In this document: positions 15,496-24,180 of the stretch, in pieces | How positions within the stretch are numbered: position 1 is the first letter of the stretch | Layout of the letters: every line of letters starts with the position of its first letter | NCBI GenBank assembly: GCA_035517695.1 | Contig: DATIYI010000379.1 | Span: 30,033-94,032 of the forward strand | Reading direction: 5' to 3' | Length of the DNA: 64,000 nucleotides | Source of the DNA: DATFVJ01 sp035517695 | Lineage (GTDB): Bacteria; Actinomycetota; Actinomycetes; Streptosporangiales; Streptosporangiaceae | The notes under the pieces: model-generated | What the model was told of the DNA's origin: nothing | Seen by the model: only the letters and a program-made list of their open reading frames with translations | Databases searched by the model: none | Program-made: the position numbers and the translations under genes

Positions 15496-17054
15496 CCAAG
15501 GTAGCGATCAAGCGGGCGTTGATCAGCGTCCACGACAAGACGGGACTCGAGGAACTCGCCCGTGGCCTGCACGAGGCTGGCGTCGAGATCGTCTCCACCG
15601 GGACGACCGCGGCACGTATTGCCGCGGTGGGCGTTCCTGTGACGACGGTGGAGGATCTCACCGGCTTCCCCGAGTGCCTGGACGGCCGGGTCAAGACGCT
15701 GCATCCCCGTGTGCACGGCGGCCTGCTTGCCGACCTGAGTAACCCGGACCACGTCGCGCAGGTCGAGGAACTCGGCATAGCCCCGTTTGGGTTGCTGGTG
15801 TCGAACCTGTACCCGTTCGAGGCCGCGGTCGCGTCCGGTGCGGCGCCGCCGGAATGCGTTGAGCAGATCGATATCGGCGGGCCCGCTATGGTGCGCGCGG
15901 CAGCCAAGAACCACGCTAGCGTGGCGGTGGTTACGGACCCTGCGGCTTACCCTGACCTGCTCACGGCCGTGCGAGCCGGCGGATTCACGCTCGAGGCGCG
16001 CCGCCGCCTCGCCGCTGGCGCGTTCGCGTACACGGCCGCATACGACACGGCGGTCATGGCCTGGTTCGCCAGTGTCTATGCCCCAGATCAGACGGCACAT
16101 GACACGGGCTGGCCCGCGGTGGTCGGCGCTCAGTGGCGGCGGCAAGATGTGCTGCGGTATGGCGAGAACCCGCATCAGCGAGCGGCCCTCTATGTGTCAA
16201 TGGGTGGGTCCGGCATCGCACAGGCCGCCCAGTTGCACGGCAAGCAGATGTCCTACAACAACTATGTCGATGCGGACGCCGCATGGCGCGCGGCGTGGGA
16301 TTTCGCGCCGCCGTGTGTGGCGATCATCAAGCACACGAATCCGTGCGGCATCGCGATCGGATCCGACGTTGCGGATGCTCATCGCAAGGCGTATGCGTGC
16401 GACCCGGAGTCGGCGTTCGGGGGGATCATCGCGGCCAACCGGCCGGTTACCGAGACACTCGCCAGCCAGATCGCCGAGGTGCTGACTGAGGTAGTCGTGG
16501 CGCCTGCCTTCGACGACGCGGCAATCGATGTGCTCACCTCAAGGAAGAACGTGCGATTGTTGCGCTGCTCGCCGCCGGAGCGTGGGCCGGGCCTCGACTG
16601 GCGGCCGGTAACAGGCGGGATGCTGCTGCAGTCCGCGGACAGGACCGACACGGTAGGTGACGACCCTGCGACGTGGGAACTGCGGTCGGGGCAGCCAGTG
16701 AGCGCCGGCACGCTGGCCGATCTCGGTTTCGCCTGGGGTGCATGCCGCGCGGTGAAGTCAAATGCCATCGTGCTTGCCGCCGGCGGCGCCACCGTCGGAG
16801 TCGGCATGGGCCAGGTGAACCGCGTAGATTCGGCGAGGCTGGCGGTGGCGCGGGCGGGTGAGCGCGCGCGCAGCGCGGTCGCCGCGAGCGACGCGTATTT
16901 CCCGTTTCCTGACGGCCTGCAGGTGCTCATCGACGCCGGGGTGCGGGCGGTGGTGGAGCCCGGCGGGTCGATTCGTGACGAGAAAGTGGTGGCCTGCGCC
17001 GAAGCCGCCGGTATCAGCTTGTACTTCACCGGCACGCGCCACTTCTTGCACTGA
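15492..17054 (+). CDS. purH: AICAR formyltransferase / IMP cyclohydrolase
   Basis: 520-residue bifunctional enzyme for the last two steps to IMP. The N-terminal MGS-like cyclohydrolase domain starts KRALISVHDKTGLEELA; the AICAR formyltransferase domain carries YGENPHQRAAL, the catalytic KHTNPCG and the closing AYFPFPDGL and TGTRHF. The start is a TTG within the purN stop (TTGA), with an AGGAAGGTGAGG ribosome site upstream, so translation is coupled to purN. No break is seen. Confidence 0.95.
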   Translation: MTKVAIKRALISVHDKTGLEELARGLHEAGVEIVSTGTTAARIAAVGVPVTTVEDLTGFPECLDGRVKTLHPRVHGGLLADLSNPDHVAQVEELGIAPFGLLVSNLYPFEAAVASGAAPPECVEQIDIGGPAMVRAAAKNHASVAVVTDPAAYPDLLTAVRAGGFTLEARRRLAAGAFAYTAAYDTAVMAWFASVYAPDQTAHDTGWPAVVGAQWRRQDVLRYGENPHQRAALYVSMGGSGIAQAAQLHGKQMSYNNYVDADAAWRAAWDFAPPCVAIIKHTNPCGIAIGSDVADAHRKAYACDPESAFGGIIAANRPVTETLASQIAEVLTEVVVAPAFDDAAIDVLTSRKNVRLLRCSPPERGPGLDWRPVTGGMLLQSADRTDTVGDDPATWELRSGQPVSAGTLADLGFAWGACRAVKSNAIVLAAGGATVGVGMGQVNRVDSARLAVARAGERARSAVAASDAYFPFPDGLQVLIDAGVRAVVEPGGSIRDEKVVACAEAAGISLYFTGTRHFLH

Positions 17055-17169
17055 CCGGTCGCTGCGCCTTTCGGCGAGGTTGTGCCCCGCCAAAGAGGCA
17101 TCGCGGACGTGCATGCGGTGCGGGGCCGCCGGTAATCGCTAGATGATCTTGAGTGCGCTACTCCGGTAG

Positions 17170-17290
17170 CCTCCTCGGCTGGCGTAGTTTGCCCTCAGCT
17201 AGTGCAGCCTGCTCAGCTGGTCAATTCCTAGCCTGGCGCAGCCTGCTCAGCTGGCCATTCTTGACTGGCGCAGCCTCCTCCTCAGCTGGC
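17170..17290. repeat. degenerate tandem repeat, unit about 35 bp
   Basis: About three and a half copies of a unit built around GCAGCCTGCTCAGCTGG (plus strand), with the last copy overlapping the stop codon of the minus-strand FHA gene. The two best copies are near-identical over 17 bases and differ in the spacer. The rest of the purH-FHA gap (17055-17170) shows nothing else. Since the repeat meets the FHA stop, it may be decayed former coding sequence or a structured 3' end. Confidence 0.6.
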
Positions 17291-18619
17291 GCGGCGACCT
17301 GAGGTGTCAGTGGCTTTCTTCCGGTCGGCGCTACCGGTATTGCGAAGCACCGGACCTTGGGGTTCGCTGACGGTGCGTGCGTTACGAGCGTCCTCAGCGG
17401 GCGTGTCACGCGCCCGCGCGCCCGGCGGTGCCGTGCTGCCGTGCGTCATCGCTTCGCCTGGGCCCTCGCCGTCCGATGACGCCGCGCCCCAGCGCGGTGC
17501 GGCACCATTGCGCGCTCCGCCCTGGGCCCCGGGACGCCCTCCGGCGCCACCACCCCCGGGACGCCCTCGGGCGCCACCACCGCCGTGTGTTCCTGCGCCC
17601 TGCGTTCCCGTGCCACCGCGTGTTCCTGCGCTACCGCGCGTTCCCGCGCCAGCGTACGTTCCCGGGCTACCCTGCGTTCCCGTGCCACCGCGTGTTCCCG
17701 TGCCGCCGGGTGTTCCCGTGCCGCCGGGTGTTCCCGTGCCACCCTGTGTTCCCGGGCCACCCTGCGTTCCCGGGCCACCCTGCGTTCCCGGGCCACCCTG
17801 GGCTCCTGCACCAGCCTGTGCTCCTGCACCCCGCGGCGCGGCGGTCGCAGGCCCTGTTCCCTGCGGCCCGCCGCCGGGTGGTGCTGTGCCTGTTGGTCCA
17901 CCAGGCCCCGCCCCACCAGGCCCTGCCTTAGGCCCCGGCGGACTCGTGCCGCTGGGTGGTGCGCCGCCTGGCCTGGCTGGTTCGGTCTTGCCGCCGCCGC
18001 GTTCCGCTGGAGGCATCGGCCGGACCAGGCCGAGCGCCACGACCTCATTGGCGAGACGGGTGCGCCGGTTAGGGCCTTCTGGGATCCGGAACTTCTGGTA
18101 AAGACGAAGCAGGTGCTGCTTGACCGCGGCTTCGGTCACGACCAGGTCGGAAGCAATCTCCCTAGCGGTGGCGGGAGCGACGAACGCCTCATCCGACAGA
18201 GCCGGTCGGCATAGGGAGGTCAGCACATCGAGTTCGCGGCGGGTCAGTTCGGGCGCTGCGGACTTGCGCAGCTCGACTTCGGGAGTGATGTCTTCGTGGG
18301 GGACACCGCCCACCCGGCAGCGGGCGGCGCCAAAGCTTAAGACATCACCATCCTCGAGCACGCGGCGGGCTACTGGCCTGCCGTTCACCCGCGTCCCGTT
18401 CCGGGATAATCCGAGATCGACTACGTATGTGTATGGTCCGCGCCGGATTATCTCTGCGTGCAGCTGTGAGACAGTCGGATCCCCGAGCCGGACGTCTACC
18501 GCGTTGCCCCGTCCCACCGTTGTGACCTCGGACCGCAACGCAAAAAGCTCGCCGCTGTCCTCGACTCTTATGAATGGCCCCTCCAAGACAGACCCTCCCC
18601 GTGCTATCGGAGCCGTCAC
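17282..18619 (-). CDS. FHA domain / winged-helix protein with collagen-like tail
   Basis: 445 residues. Residues about 12-105 form an FHA phosphothreonine-binding domain (VGRGNAVDVRLGDPTVSQLHAEI, LSRNGTRVNGRPV). Residues about 125-205 form a GerE-like helix-turn-helix of the actinobacterial FHA-HTH type (LTRRELDVLTSLCRP, ATAREIASDLVV, AAVKQHLLRLY). The remaining 240 residues are low-complexity, dominated by Gly-x-y triplets in GTQGGP/GTPGGT hexads, ending in a charged tail. Known FHA domains read Ser/Thr kinase signals, so this may tie DNA binding to phosphorylation, although its target is unknown. The tail has no counterpart in relatives that I recall. Confidence 0.8.
   Translation of the reverse strand: MTAPIARGGSVLEGPFIRVEDSGELFALRSEVTTVGRGNAVDVRLGDPTVSQLHAEIIRRGPYTYVVDLGLSRNGTRVNGRPVARRVLEDGDVLSFGAARCRVGGVPHEDITPEVELRKSAAPELTRRELDVLTSLCRPALSDEAFVAPATAREIASDLVVTEAAVKQHLLRLYQKFRIPEGPNRRTRLANEVVALGLVRPMPPAERGGGKTEPARPGGAPPSGTSPPGPKAGPGGAGPGGPTGTAPPGGGPQGTGPATAAPRGAGAQAGAGAQGGPGTQGGPGTQGGPGTQGGTGTPGGTGTPGGTGTRGGTGTQGSPGTYAGAGTRGSAGTRGGTGTQGAGTHGGGGARGRPGGGGAGGRPGAQGGARNGAAPRWGAASSDGEGPGEAMTHGSTAPPGARARDTPAEDARNARTVSEPQGPVLRNTGSADRKKATDTSGRRAS
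17590..17830. repeat. 18-bp tandem repeat array inside the FHA gene
   Basis: About a dozen in-frame copies of an 18-base unit of the form CGTTCCCGTGCCACCGTG (plus strand), encoding GTQGGP/GTPGGT hexapeptides on the minus strand. Neighbouring copies are nearly identical (for example 17755-17800), showing recent slippage or unequal exchange. Confidence 0.85.
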
Positions 18620-18845
18620 TCATGCCTAACGTGGCAGTTACCCTCCGGATGGCCCGTCGTACCGCATTTCCGCTGAGGTATTGCGCGCGGAGAGCTCAGC
18701 CGGGTGAATTCATGGGACCACATGGGACCAGATGAGACTAGTGGTCTGCAGGGGGAAGTTCTTGACGCCCAGGTGAGCAGCTTGCGGCCTTGTTGTCGTC
18801 GCGCGTAGCACCAGCTAGGCACGTCTCGAAGACAAGCACGTCAAC

Positions 18846-19535
18846 GATCTAGCCCGGGCAGCGACTCTTCTAGGAGGTCGCCGACCTGCCACAGCGCGCC
18901 CCCGCATGCTTGACACTTGCCTCGTGCAGCACGCGGATAACCTCGTGCTGCACGCGGATAACACCGTGAACTCCCTTCGCGGCCCGCGTGGTGCCGCAAC
19001 GCCATCTAACCTGCGGTCCGGCTAGTGGCTGCGCACCCCATCGGCGAAGGCGCCGGCTGCATGGCGGCGCCCAACGAACAGCCGATGCGTACACTCGAGG
19101 CAGTCAGGAGGAATGCGGACCAGATAGCGGCGGTGAGCGCCATCAAGCCGGAAATCCGGGCCCGGCAGGCGCAGAGCGAGCGGATCATGGGATCCAGGCA
19201 CCCGTGCCTGCATGGCGGAGGATCCGCGGATAGCGCATGGGTGCCAAATGTCCGCCGAGCCCGCGGAACCGTGCCGCGACAGCGCGTGGTACCGCGTGAA
19301 GGAGGTGGTTTTCGCGAAGCAGAGCCTGTACTCGAATGCCGACTTTTGCGCGGCTTCCGTGTACCACAACCTCGGCATCCTGACCGGCCCGTGCACGCCG
19401 ATCTTCTCGGTCAGCCGGTTGGCTGGCTGGGCCGCCGATGTGCTCGAACAGCACGCTGACGACTGGCTCGGCCGCCCGGGCGGCGAGTGCGTGGGCAAGC
19501 GCTGCCTAAGCTGGACCCCGCTGGCAGCCAGATGA
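18846..19535 (+). pseudogene. citrate/2-methylcitrate synthase remnant (C-terminal half)
   Basis: Three frames in order give the second half of a citrate synthase: LARAATLLGGRRP, RMLDTCLVQHADNLVLHADN, then (after a TAG and shift) NEQPMRTLEAV and SERIMGSRHPCLHG, then (shift) AEDPRIAHGCQMSAE, AKQSLYSNADFCAASVYHNL, GILTGPCTPIFSVSRLAGW and VLEQHADDWLGRP. The active-site His region HAD is duplicated as a 21-bp tandem repeat and the GHR motif has become SRH. At least two frameshifts and one nonsense codon are present, and the N-terminal half is gone. It lies directly upstream of DUF3017, icd and mdh, so a TCA gene neighbour has decayed in place. The 18620-18845 stretch before it holds only a 10-bp direct repeat (CATGGGACCA twice, about 18712-18731). 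Confidence 0.85.
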
Positions 19536-19978
19536 CACCGCGGGAGATCTCCGGCGCATCCCGTGTGCCTGCATCTGGCGCAGGTGCCGCGGGCCAGTCG
19601 CAGGAACAGGTGGCAACCGGGCAGCCGCCACGTGCGGCCGCGCGGCACAGCGCCGACGGTGGGGGTCCAAGGTCGGCGCGGCGTCGGGCCCCGCGGAGCG
19701 GGCCCGGCGGCCAGCCTGCCGCAAACCTGCCATACGTACTTGTGCTCGCCGGACTGCTCGGCGGCCTGCTATGGGTGTGGCTGAGCAAGGACCACGTCAA
19801 AGGCGGCATGCTGATGTTTGCCGTGTCGCTCCTGCTCGCAGGTGGGGCGCGGCTAGCGCTGGCCCCCGAGCGGGCCGGACTGCTCGCAAGCAGGCGCCGC
19901 GCCGTCGATGTGGCCGCATTCGCAGTTCTGGGTGCCGGATTGCTCGTGGCCGCCCTCCTGATCCCGAGCCCATCGTGA
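19532..19978 (+). CDS. DUF3017 small membrane protein
   Basis: About 148 residues: a soluble Ala/Gly/Arg-rich N-terminal half, then three hydrophobic segments (LPYVLVLAGLLGGLLWVWL, GMLMFAVSLLLAGGARLAL and AAFAVLGAGLLVAALLI). This is the DUF3017 profile of actinobacteria, whose gene usually sits between folD and mdh. Here folD is absent and a citrate synthase remnant lies before it. Function unknown. The ATG at 19532 is the first plausible start; no strong ribosome site is seen. Confidence 0.72.
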   Translation: MTPREISGASRVPASGAGAAGQSQEQVATGQPPRAAARHSADGGGPRSARRRAPRSGPGGQPAANLPYVLVLAGLLGGLLWVWLSKDHVKGGMLMFAVSLLLAGGARLALAPERAGLLASRRRAVDVAAFAVLGAGLLVAALLIPSPS

Positions 19979-20149
19979 TCGGGCACGGGCACCGCCCGCC
20001 GCGTCGTGCAGCCGCGGTAACGCTCAGGAGAGCGTCGCCCGGCGGCAAGGGCTACCCGCGCGACGAAAACGCCGCGAGGTGGCTGCCTGGGCGTCGTCGT
20101 GGACCGCAGGGAAGATTCATCACACTGGCCACTTCCGGCCGGGACGACC

Positions 20150-20262
20150 CCGGATCTGGGAGAGATAGCCTCACCAGAGGTGAGCCTCGAAGAGCCGGCC
20201 CAGGGACTGCGAACCCGTCACCCCGGAGGCAACGACCCAAGGACCCCTCCTGGGAGCAGTGG
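20150..20262 (+). other. possible structured leader of icd-mdh
   Basis: The 310-base gap 19979-20288 contains a perfect hairpin CTCACC-AGA-GGTGAG (20170-20184) and further GC-rich complementary blocks. The stretch CGAACCCGTCACCCCGGAGG (from 20210) resembles the 3' core of the c-di-AMP (ydaO) riboswitch, but its 5' partner boxes are not found. I record structure only and make no class claim. Confidence 0.25.
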
Positions 20263-20288
20263 CTGGCGTGATGAAGGAGGAAAGCGGC

Positions 20289-21509
20289 ATGCCCAAGATC
20301 AGGGTGGAGAATCCCGTCGTAGAACTTGACGGCGACGAGATGACGAGGATCATCTGGCAGTTCATCAAGGAACAGCTGATCTTGCCTTACCTGGATATCG
20401 ACCTGAAGTACTTCGATCTTTCTATCCAGAACCGCGACGCCACCGACGACCAGGTGACGGTGGACGCGGCGAATGCGATCAGGCAATATGGGGTGGGTGT
20501 CAAGTGCGCCACGATCACGCCCGACGAGGCGCGGGTCGCGGAGTTCGGCCTGAAAAAGATGTGGCGATCGCCGAACGGGACGATCCGTAACATTCTCGGC
20601 GGTGTCGTTTTCCGCGAGCCGATAGTGATGGCCAATATCCCACGGCTGATACAGAGCTGGTCAAAACCAATCGTGATCGGCCGTCACGCGCACGGCGACC
20701 AGTACCGGGCGAGCGATTTCGTTGTGCCCGGACCCGGAACGGTGATGATCTCGTATCGGCCCGAGGACGGCGGCCAGCCGTTCGAGATCGAGGTTGCGAA
20801 GTTCACCGGTGGCGGCGTCGCAATGGCCATGTACAACTTCGACGACTCGATCCGCGACTTCGCGCGGGCGACGATGCGGTACGCGCTCGACCGCGGGTTT
20901 CCGTTGTACCTGTCCACGAAGAACACCATCCTCAAGGCGTACGACGGCAGGTTCAAGGTCCTGTTCGCCGAGGTGTTCGAGTCGGAGTTCAAGGCCGAAT
21001 TCGAGGCCGCCGGCCTCACTTACGAACACCGGCTGATCGACGACATGGTGGCGCAGGTGCTCAAGTGGGAGGGAGGGATCGTCTGGGCGATGAAGAACTA
21101 CGACGGTGACGTCGAATCCGATGTCGTCGCGCAGGGCTTCGGCTCGCTCGGCCTGATGACGAGCGTGCTGATGACACCGGACGGCCGCACCGTCGAGGCC
21201 GAGGCCGCGCATGGCACGGTGACCCGCCATTACCGGATGCACGAGCAGGGCAAGCCCACATCCACCAACCCGATTGCGTCCATCTTCGCCTGGACGCGAG
21301 GGCTTGCGCACCGCGGCAAGCTTGACGGTACACCGGAAGTCACCCTGTTCGCCCGGCTGCTCGAAGAGGTGTGCGCCGAGACCGTCGAGGCTGGACAAAT
21401 GACCAAGGATCTGGCGATACTCATCGCCACCGACGCCCCATACTTGACCACACAGGAGTTCCTCGCCGCGCTCGACGAGAACTTGCGGAAGACGATGGAG
21501 ACTGAATGA
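20289..21509 (+). CDS. icd: NADP-dependent isocitrate dehydrogenase
   Basis: 406-residue TCA enzyme oxidising isocitrate to 2-oxoglutarate. Length and opening (MPKIRVENPVVELDGDEMTRIIW) mark the homodimeric, eukaryote-like NADP-IDH class. Substrate and metal motifs include STKNTILKAYDGRFK, YEHRLIDDMVAQ and the cofactor loop AAHGTVTRHYR. AAGGAGGAAAG fixes the ATG at 20289 over an in-frame start 30 bases upstream. The stop overlaps the mdh start (ATGA), so the two are translationally coupled. Confidence 0.95.
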   Translation: MPKIRVENPVVELDGDEMTRIIWQFIKEQLILPYLDIDLKYFDLSIQNRDATDDQVTVDAANAIRQYGVGVKCATITPDEARVAEFGLKKMWRSPNGTIRNILGGVVFREPIVMANIPRLIQSWSKPIVIGRHAHGDQYRASDFVVPGPGTVMISYRPEDGGQPFEIEVAKFTGGGVAMAMYNFDDSIRDFARATMRYALDRGFPLYLSTKNTILKAYDGRFKVLFAEVFESEFKAEFEAAGLTYEHRLIDDMVAQVLKWEGGIVWAMKNYDGDVESDVVAQGFGSLGLMTSVLMTPDGRTVEAEAAHGTVTRHYRMHEQGKPTSTNPIASIFAWTRGLAHRGKLDGTPEVTLFARLLEEVCAETVEAGQMTKDLAILIATDAPYLTTQEFLAALDENLRKTMETE

Positions 21510-22462
21510 GCCGCCAGGGCAAGGTAGCGGTCATAGGCGCCGGATTCTACGGTTCCACGACGGCGCAACGACTCGCCGAGTACGACATCTTCAACGAGGT
21601 CGTGCTCACCGACATCATCGAGGGCAGGCCGGAAGGACTGGCCCTGGACATGAACCAGTCACGCCCGGTCGAAGGATTCGAGACCAAGGTCACCGGGGTT
21701 ACCACTGGCGCGGACGGATCCGGATACGAAGCGCTGGTCGGCTCCGGCATCGTCATCATTACGGCTGGCCTGCCGCGTAAGCCAGGTATGAGCCGGATGG
21801 ATCTGATCGGCGTCAATGCCAAGATCGTCCGCGAGGTAGCGGAGAATATCGCCAGGTACGCGCCTGATGCGGTGCTGATCGTGGTGTCCAACCCGCTGGA
21901 CGAGATGACGGCGCTGGCCGCTAAGGTGTCAGGCTTCCCCGCGCACCGGGTAATGGGTCAGGCCGGAATGCTGGACACGGCCCGCTTCACGAATTTCGTC
22001 GCGCAGCGGCTCGGCGTGCCTGTTGGTTCGGTCCGTACCCTCACCCTCGGTTCGCACGGTGACACGATGGTTCCGGTGCCGTCCGCGTGCTCCGTGGAAG
22101 GCAAGCCATTGGCCGACCTGCTGCCAGCGACGGAGATCGAGGCGCTGGTCGAGCGCACAAGGAACGGCGGCGCGGAGGTCGTCGGACTGCTCAAGACCGG
22201 ATCGGCGTTCTACGCGCCGTCCGCGGCTGCGGCCCGGATGGCGCGCGCCGTGGCCGAGGATTCTGGTGCGGTGCTGCCGGTGTGCGCATGGGTCGACGGC
22301 CAGTACGGCATTGCGGGCGTGTACCTCGGCGTGCAGGCGGAGATCGGCGCGTCAGGTGTCAGGCGCGTCGTCGAGCGCGATCTGACCGGGGCCGAACTGT
22401 CCGGCCTGCGGAATGCGGCCGAGGCGGTCCGCGCCAAGCAGGCGGACGTCGCCAATCTCTAA
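21506..22462 (+). CDS. mdh: malate dehydrogenase (LDH-like type)
   Basis: 318-residue NAD-dependent enzyme converting malate and oxaloacetate. Rossmann glycine motif GAGFYGSTTAQRLA near residue 10, substrate arginine loop GLPRKPGMSR, second arginine in GQAGMLDTARF, and catalytic His in TLGSHGDTMVPV. Sequence type is the lactate-dehydrogenase-like MDH class. Overlaps icd by four bases, so one transcript supplies two consecutive redox steps of the cycle. Confidence 0.94.
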   Translation: MSRQGKVAVIGAGFYGSTTAQRLAEYDIFNEVVLTDIIEGRPEGLALDMNQSRPVEGFETKVTGVTTGADGSGYEALVGSGIVIITAGLPRKPGMSRMDLIGVNAKIVREVAENIARYAPDAVLIVVSNPLDEMTALAAKVSGFPAHRVMGQAGMLDTARFTNFVAQRLGVPVGSVRTLTLGSHGDTMVPVPSACSVEGKPLADLLPATEIEALVERTRNGGAEVVGLLKTGSAFYAPSAAAARMARAVAEDSGAVLPVCAWVDGQYGIAGVYLGVQAEIGASGVRRVVERDLTGAELSGLRNAAEAVRAKQADVANL

Positions 22463-22545
22463 GAACAGGCCCTGAAGCCCGGCACGCGGTCGGGGCGCCC
22501 GCACCCTGGGAGCTGGGGGCGCCACGCCGCGGCGAGCGCGGCCGG

Positions 22546-22926
22546 TCAGTCTGCCGCGAGGCGGCGCAGGGCGAGCTCGGTCTACAGGGTGGCACCTTCG
22601 GGAAGCACGGCGTCGTCGAAGATGGCCTCTGCGGAGTGGTTGAAGGTGCCGCAATCGACGCCGCTACGCTTGGTGATCGGGGGAGCGTCCATGTCGGTGC
22701 GCAGCGGCACGACGGGTCCGGGTTCGCCGCCATTGAGGACCGCCGTCACCGGCGTCATGCGCTGGCCGGTTGGCGATTTCCAGCGGTAGCCCGTCGGGTT
22801 CGTCGAGCACCCTTTCCTGGGTGCGGGGCAGTCGCAGGCCGATCTCGGGCTCGCGGTGAATCGAATCGCATGGCGCGTTCTAGTCATCTCGCCCGTAAGG
22901 GCGGCGGCGTCGTCGTGTACTGACAT
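22546..22926 (-). pseudogene. M20 amidohydrolase remnant with large internal deletion
   Basis: The minus strand reads the N-terminal signature of an M20D amidohydrolase (RTRHAIRFTA..., TGQRMTPVTAVLNGGEPGPV, then VPLRTDMDAPPI), jumps straight to the family C-terminus (FNHSAEAIFDDAVLPEGATL), meets a TAG, and resumes as TELALRRLAAD with a final stop. About 280 residues between the LRxDMDALP block and the C-terminus are missing, including most metal ligands. It cannot be active. An intact M20 member exists at 34431-35795. Confidence 0.8.
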
Positions 22927-23007
22927 GGCTCATCGTGCCCCATTGCCGCCCGGTCGGCCTTCGGCGGCGTGTCGCCTGGCAGCTGGATCGATCTAGTGCA
23001 CGCGCGG

Positions 23008-24180
23008 TTACGCCACGCGCTGCGCACCCGACCGCGGCGCCGCGCGAATCACCTGCGGCGGCGCCCAGCCTCGCCGCCCGAACTCGGTCGCGACCGCATC
23101 GCTCACCTGGCCGGCCCGGCCAGCCGGGACCAACGCGATCACCGATCCACCGAACCCGCCACCGATCATGCGGGCGCCGAGTGCACCTGCCGCGTTGGCG
23201 GTGTTCACTGCGACGTCCGCCTCGGGCCAGGAGATCTCGAAATCATCACGGAGTGATAGGTGCGAAGCGTTGAGCAGCGCGCCGATTTCGCTCATGGCGT
23301 CCGCGCGCAGCAGGCCGACCACCGCCTGGACACGGTGATTTTCCGTGATGATGTGCCTGGCCCTGCGGCGCAGGACCGGATCGTGCAGCCGTCCGAGAGC
23401 GGCGTCAGGATCCGTCACATCGCGCAAGGCGGGCACCCCAAGCAGCCGGGCGGCCTCCGCACAGGCGCGGCGCCTGTCCGCGTAGGCGCCATCGGTCAGG
23501 TCGTGCCGCGCCCGCGTGTCCATGACAAGTAGCTCGAGGCCCGAGGCCGCGGGATCGAACGGGATCTGGCTGGTCGCCAGCGTCCGGCAGTCGAGCAACA
23601 GTGCGTGACCCTGGCAGCACAGCAGCGCCGCGGATTGATCCATGATCCCGCTCGGCACTCCGACAAACTCGTTCTCCGCTCGCCGCGCGATCCGCGCAAG
23701 CTCCTGCCGCGCTATCTCGATCCCGTACAACCCGGTGAGCGCGACCGCCACCGCGCATTCGAGCGCGGCAGACGAGGACAGGCCCGCGCCTTGCGGCAGA
23801 TCGGAGTCGATGGCGAGCAGCGCACCGCTGACCTCGTAACTAGCCTCGCGCAGGGCCCACGCGACCCCCGCGGCGTACGCCGCCCAGCCGGTGACCGACC
23901 CAGGCGCCAGCGCCCCGATGCTGACCGCGACCCGCTCGGCCGGGGCCTGGCGTGAGGACAGCTCGAGCGTGTCGCCGCTGACGCGGGCCGCGGCGGCCCG
24001 CACGCCGAGCCCGAGCGCGAAGGGCAGCACCAACCCCTCGTTATAGTCGGTGTGCTCACCGATAAGGTTGACCCGGCCTGGTGCGTGCCAGACACCGTCC
24101 GCGCTCTCGCCGTACCTGTCGCGGAAGAATCCTGCCGCGCTGGCCACCGCCGCGTCGGTGCCGTCAGCCCGCCCGGTCAT
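23008..24180 (-). CDS. galK: galactokinase
   Basis: 390-residue GHMP kinase phosphorylating galactose at C1 (Leloir pathway). The galactokinase signature GRVNLIGEHTDYNEGLVLPFAL lies near residue 35, the GHMP ATP loop is LPQGAGLSSSAALE, and motif 3 is GARMIGGGFGGSVIAL. The ATG overlaps the galE stop (ATGA), fixing the start at 24180. Last gene of the galT-galE-galK operon on the minus strand. Confidence 0.95.
   Translation of the reverse strand: MTGRADGTDAAVASAAGFFRDRYGESADGVWHAPGRVNLIGEHTDYNEGLVLPFALGLGVRAAAARVSGDTLELSSRQAPAERVAVSIGALAPGSVTGWAAYAAGVAWALREASYEVSGALLAIDSDLPQGAGLSSSAALECAVAVALTGLYGIEIARQELARIARRAENEFVGVPSGIMDQSAALLCCQGHALLLDCRTLATSQIPFDPAASGLELLVMDTRARHDLTDGAYADRRRACAEAARLLGVPALRDVTDPDAALGRLHDPVLRRRARHIITENHRVQAVVGLLRADAMSEIGALLNASHLSLRDDFEISWPEADVAVNTANAAGALGARMIGGGFGGSVIALVPAGRAGQVSDAVATEFGRRGWAPPQVIRAAPRSGAQRVA

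Noticed and set aside
17585..17830. Regular repeats that could suggest a CRISPR array
   Set aside because: Units are 18 bp, contiguous without spacers and in frame with the FHA protein; no cas genes are present.
20150..20262. Confident c-di-AMP or glycine riboswitch upstream of icd
   Set aside because: Only isolated 3' blocks match; the partner helices and conserved 5' boxes cannot be found by eye.
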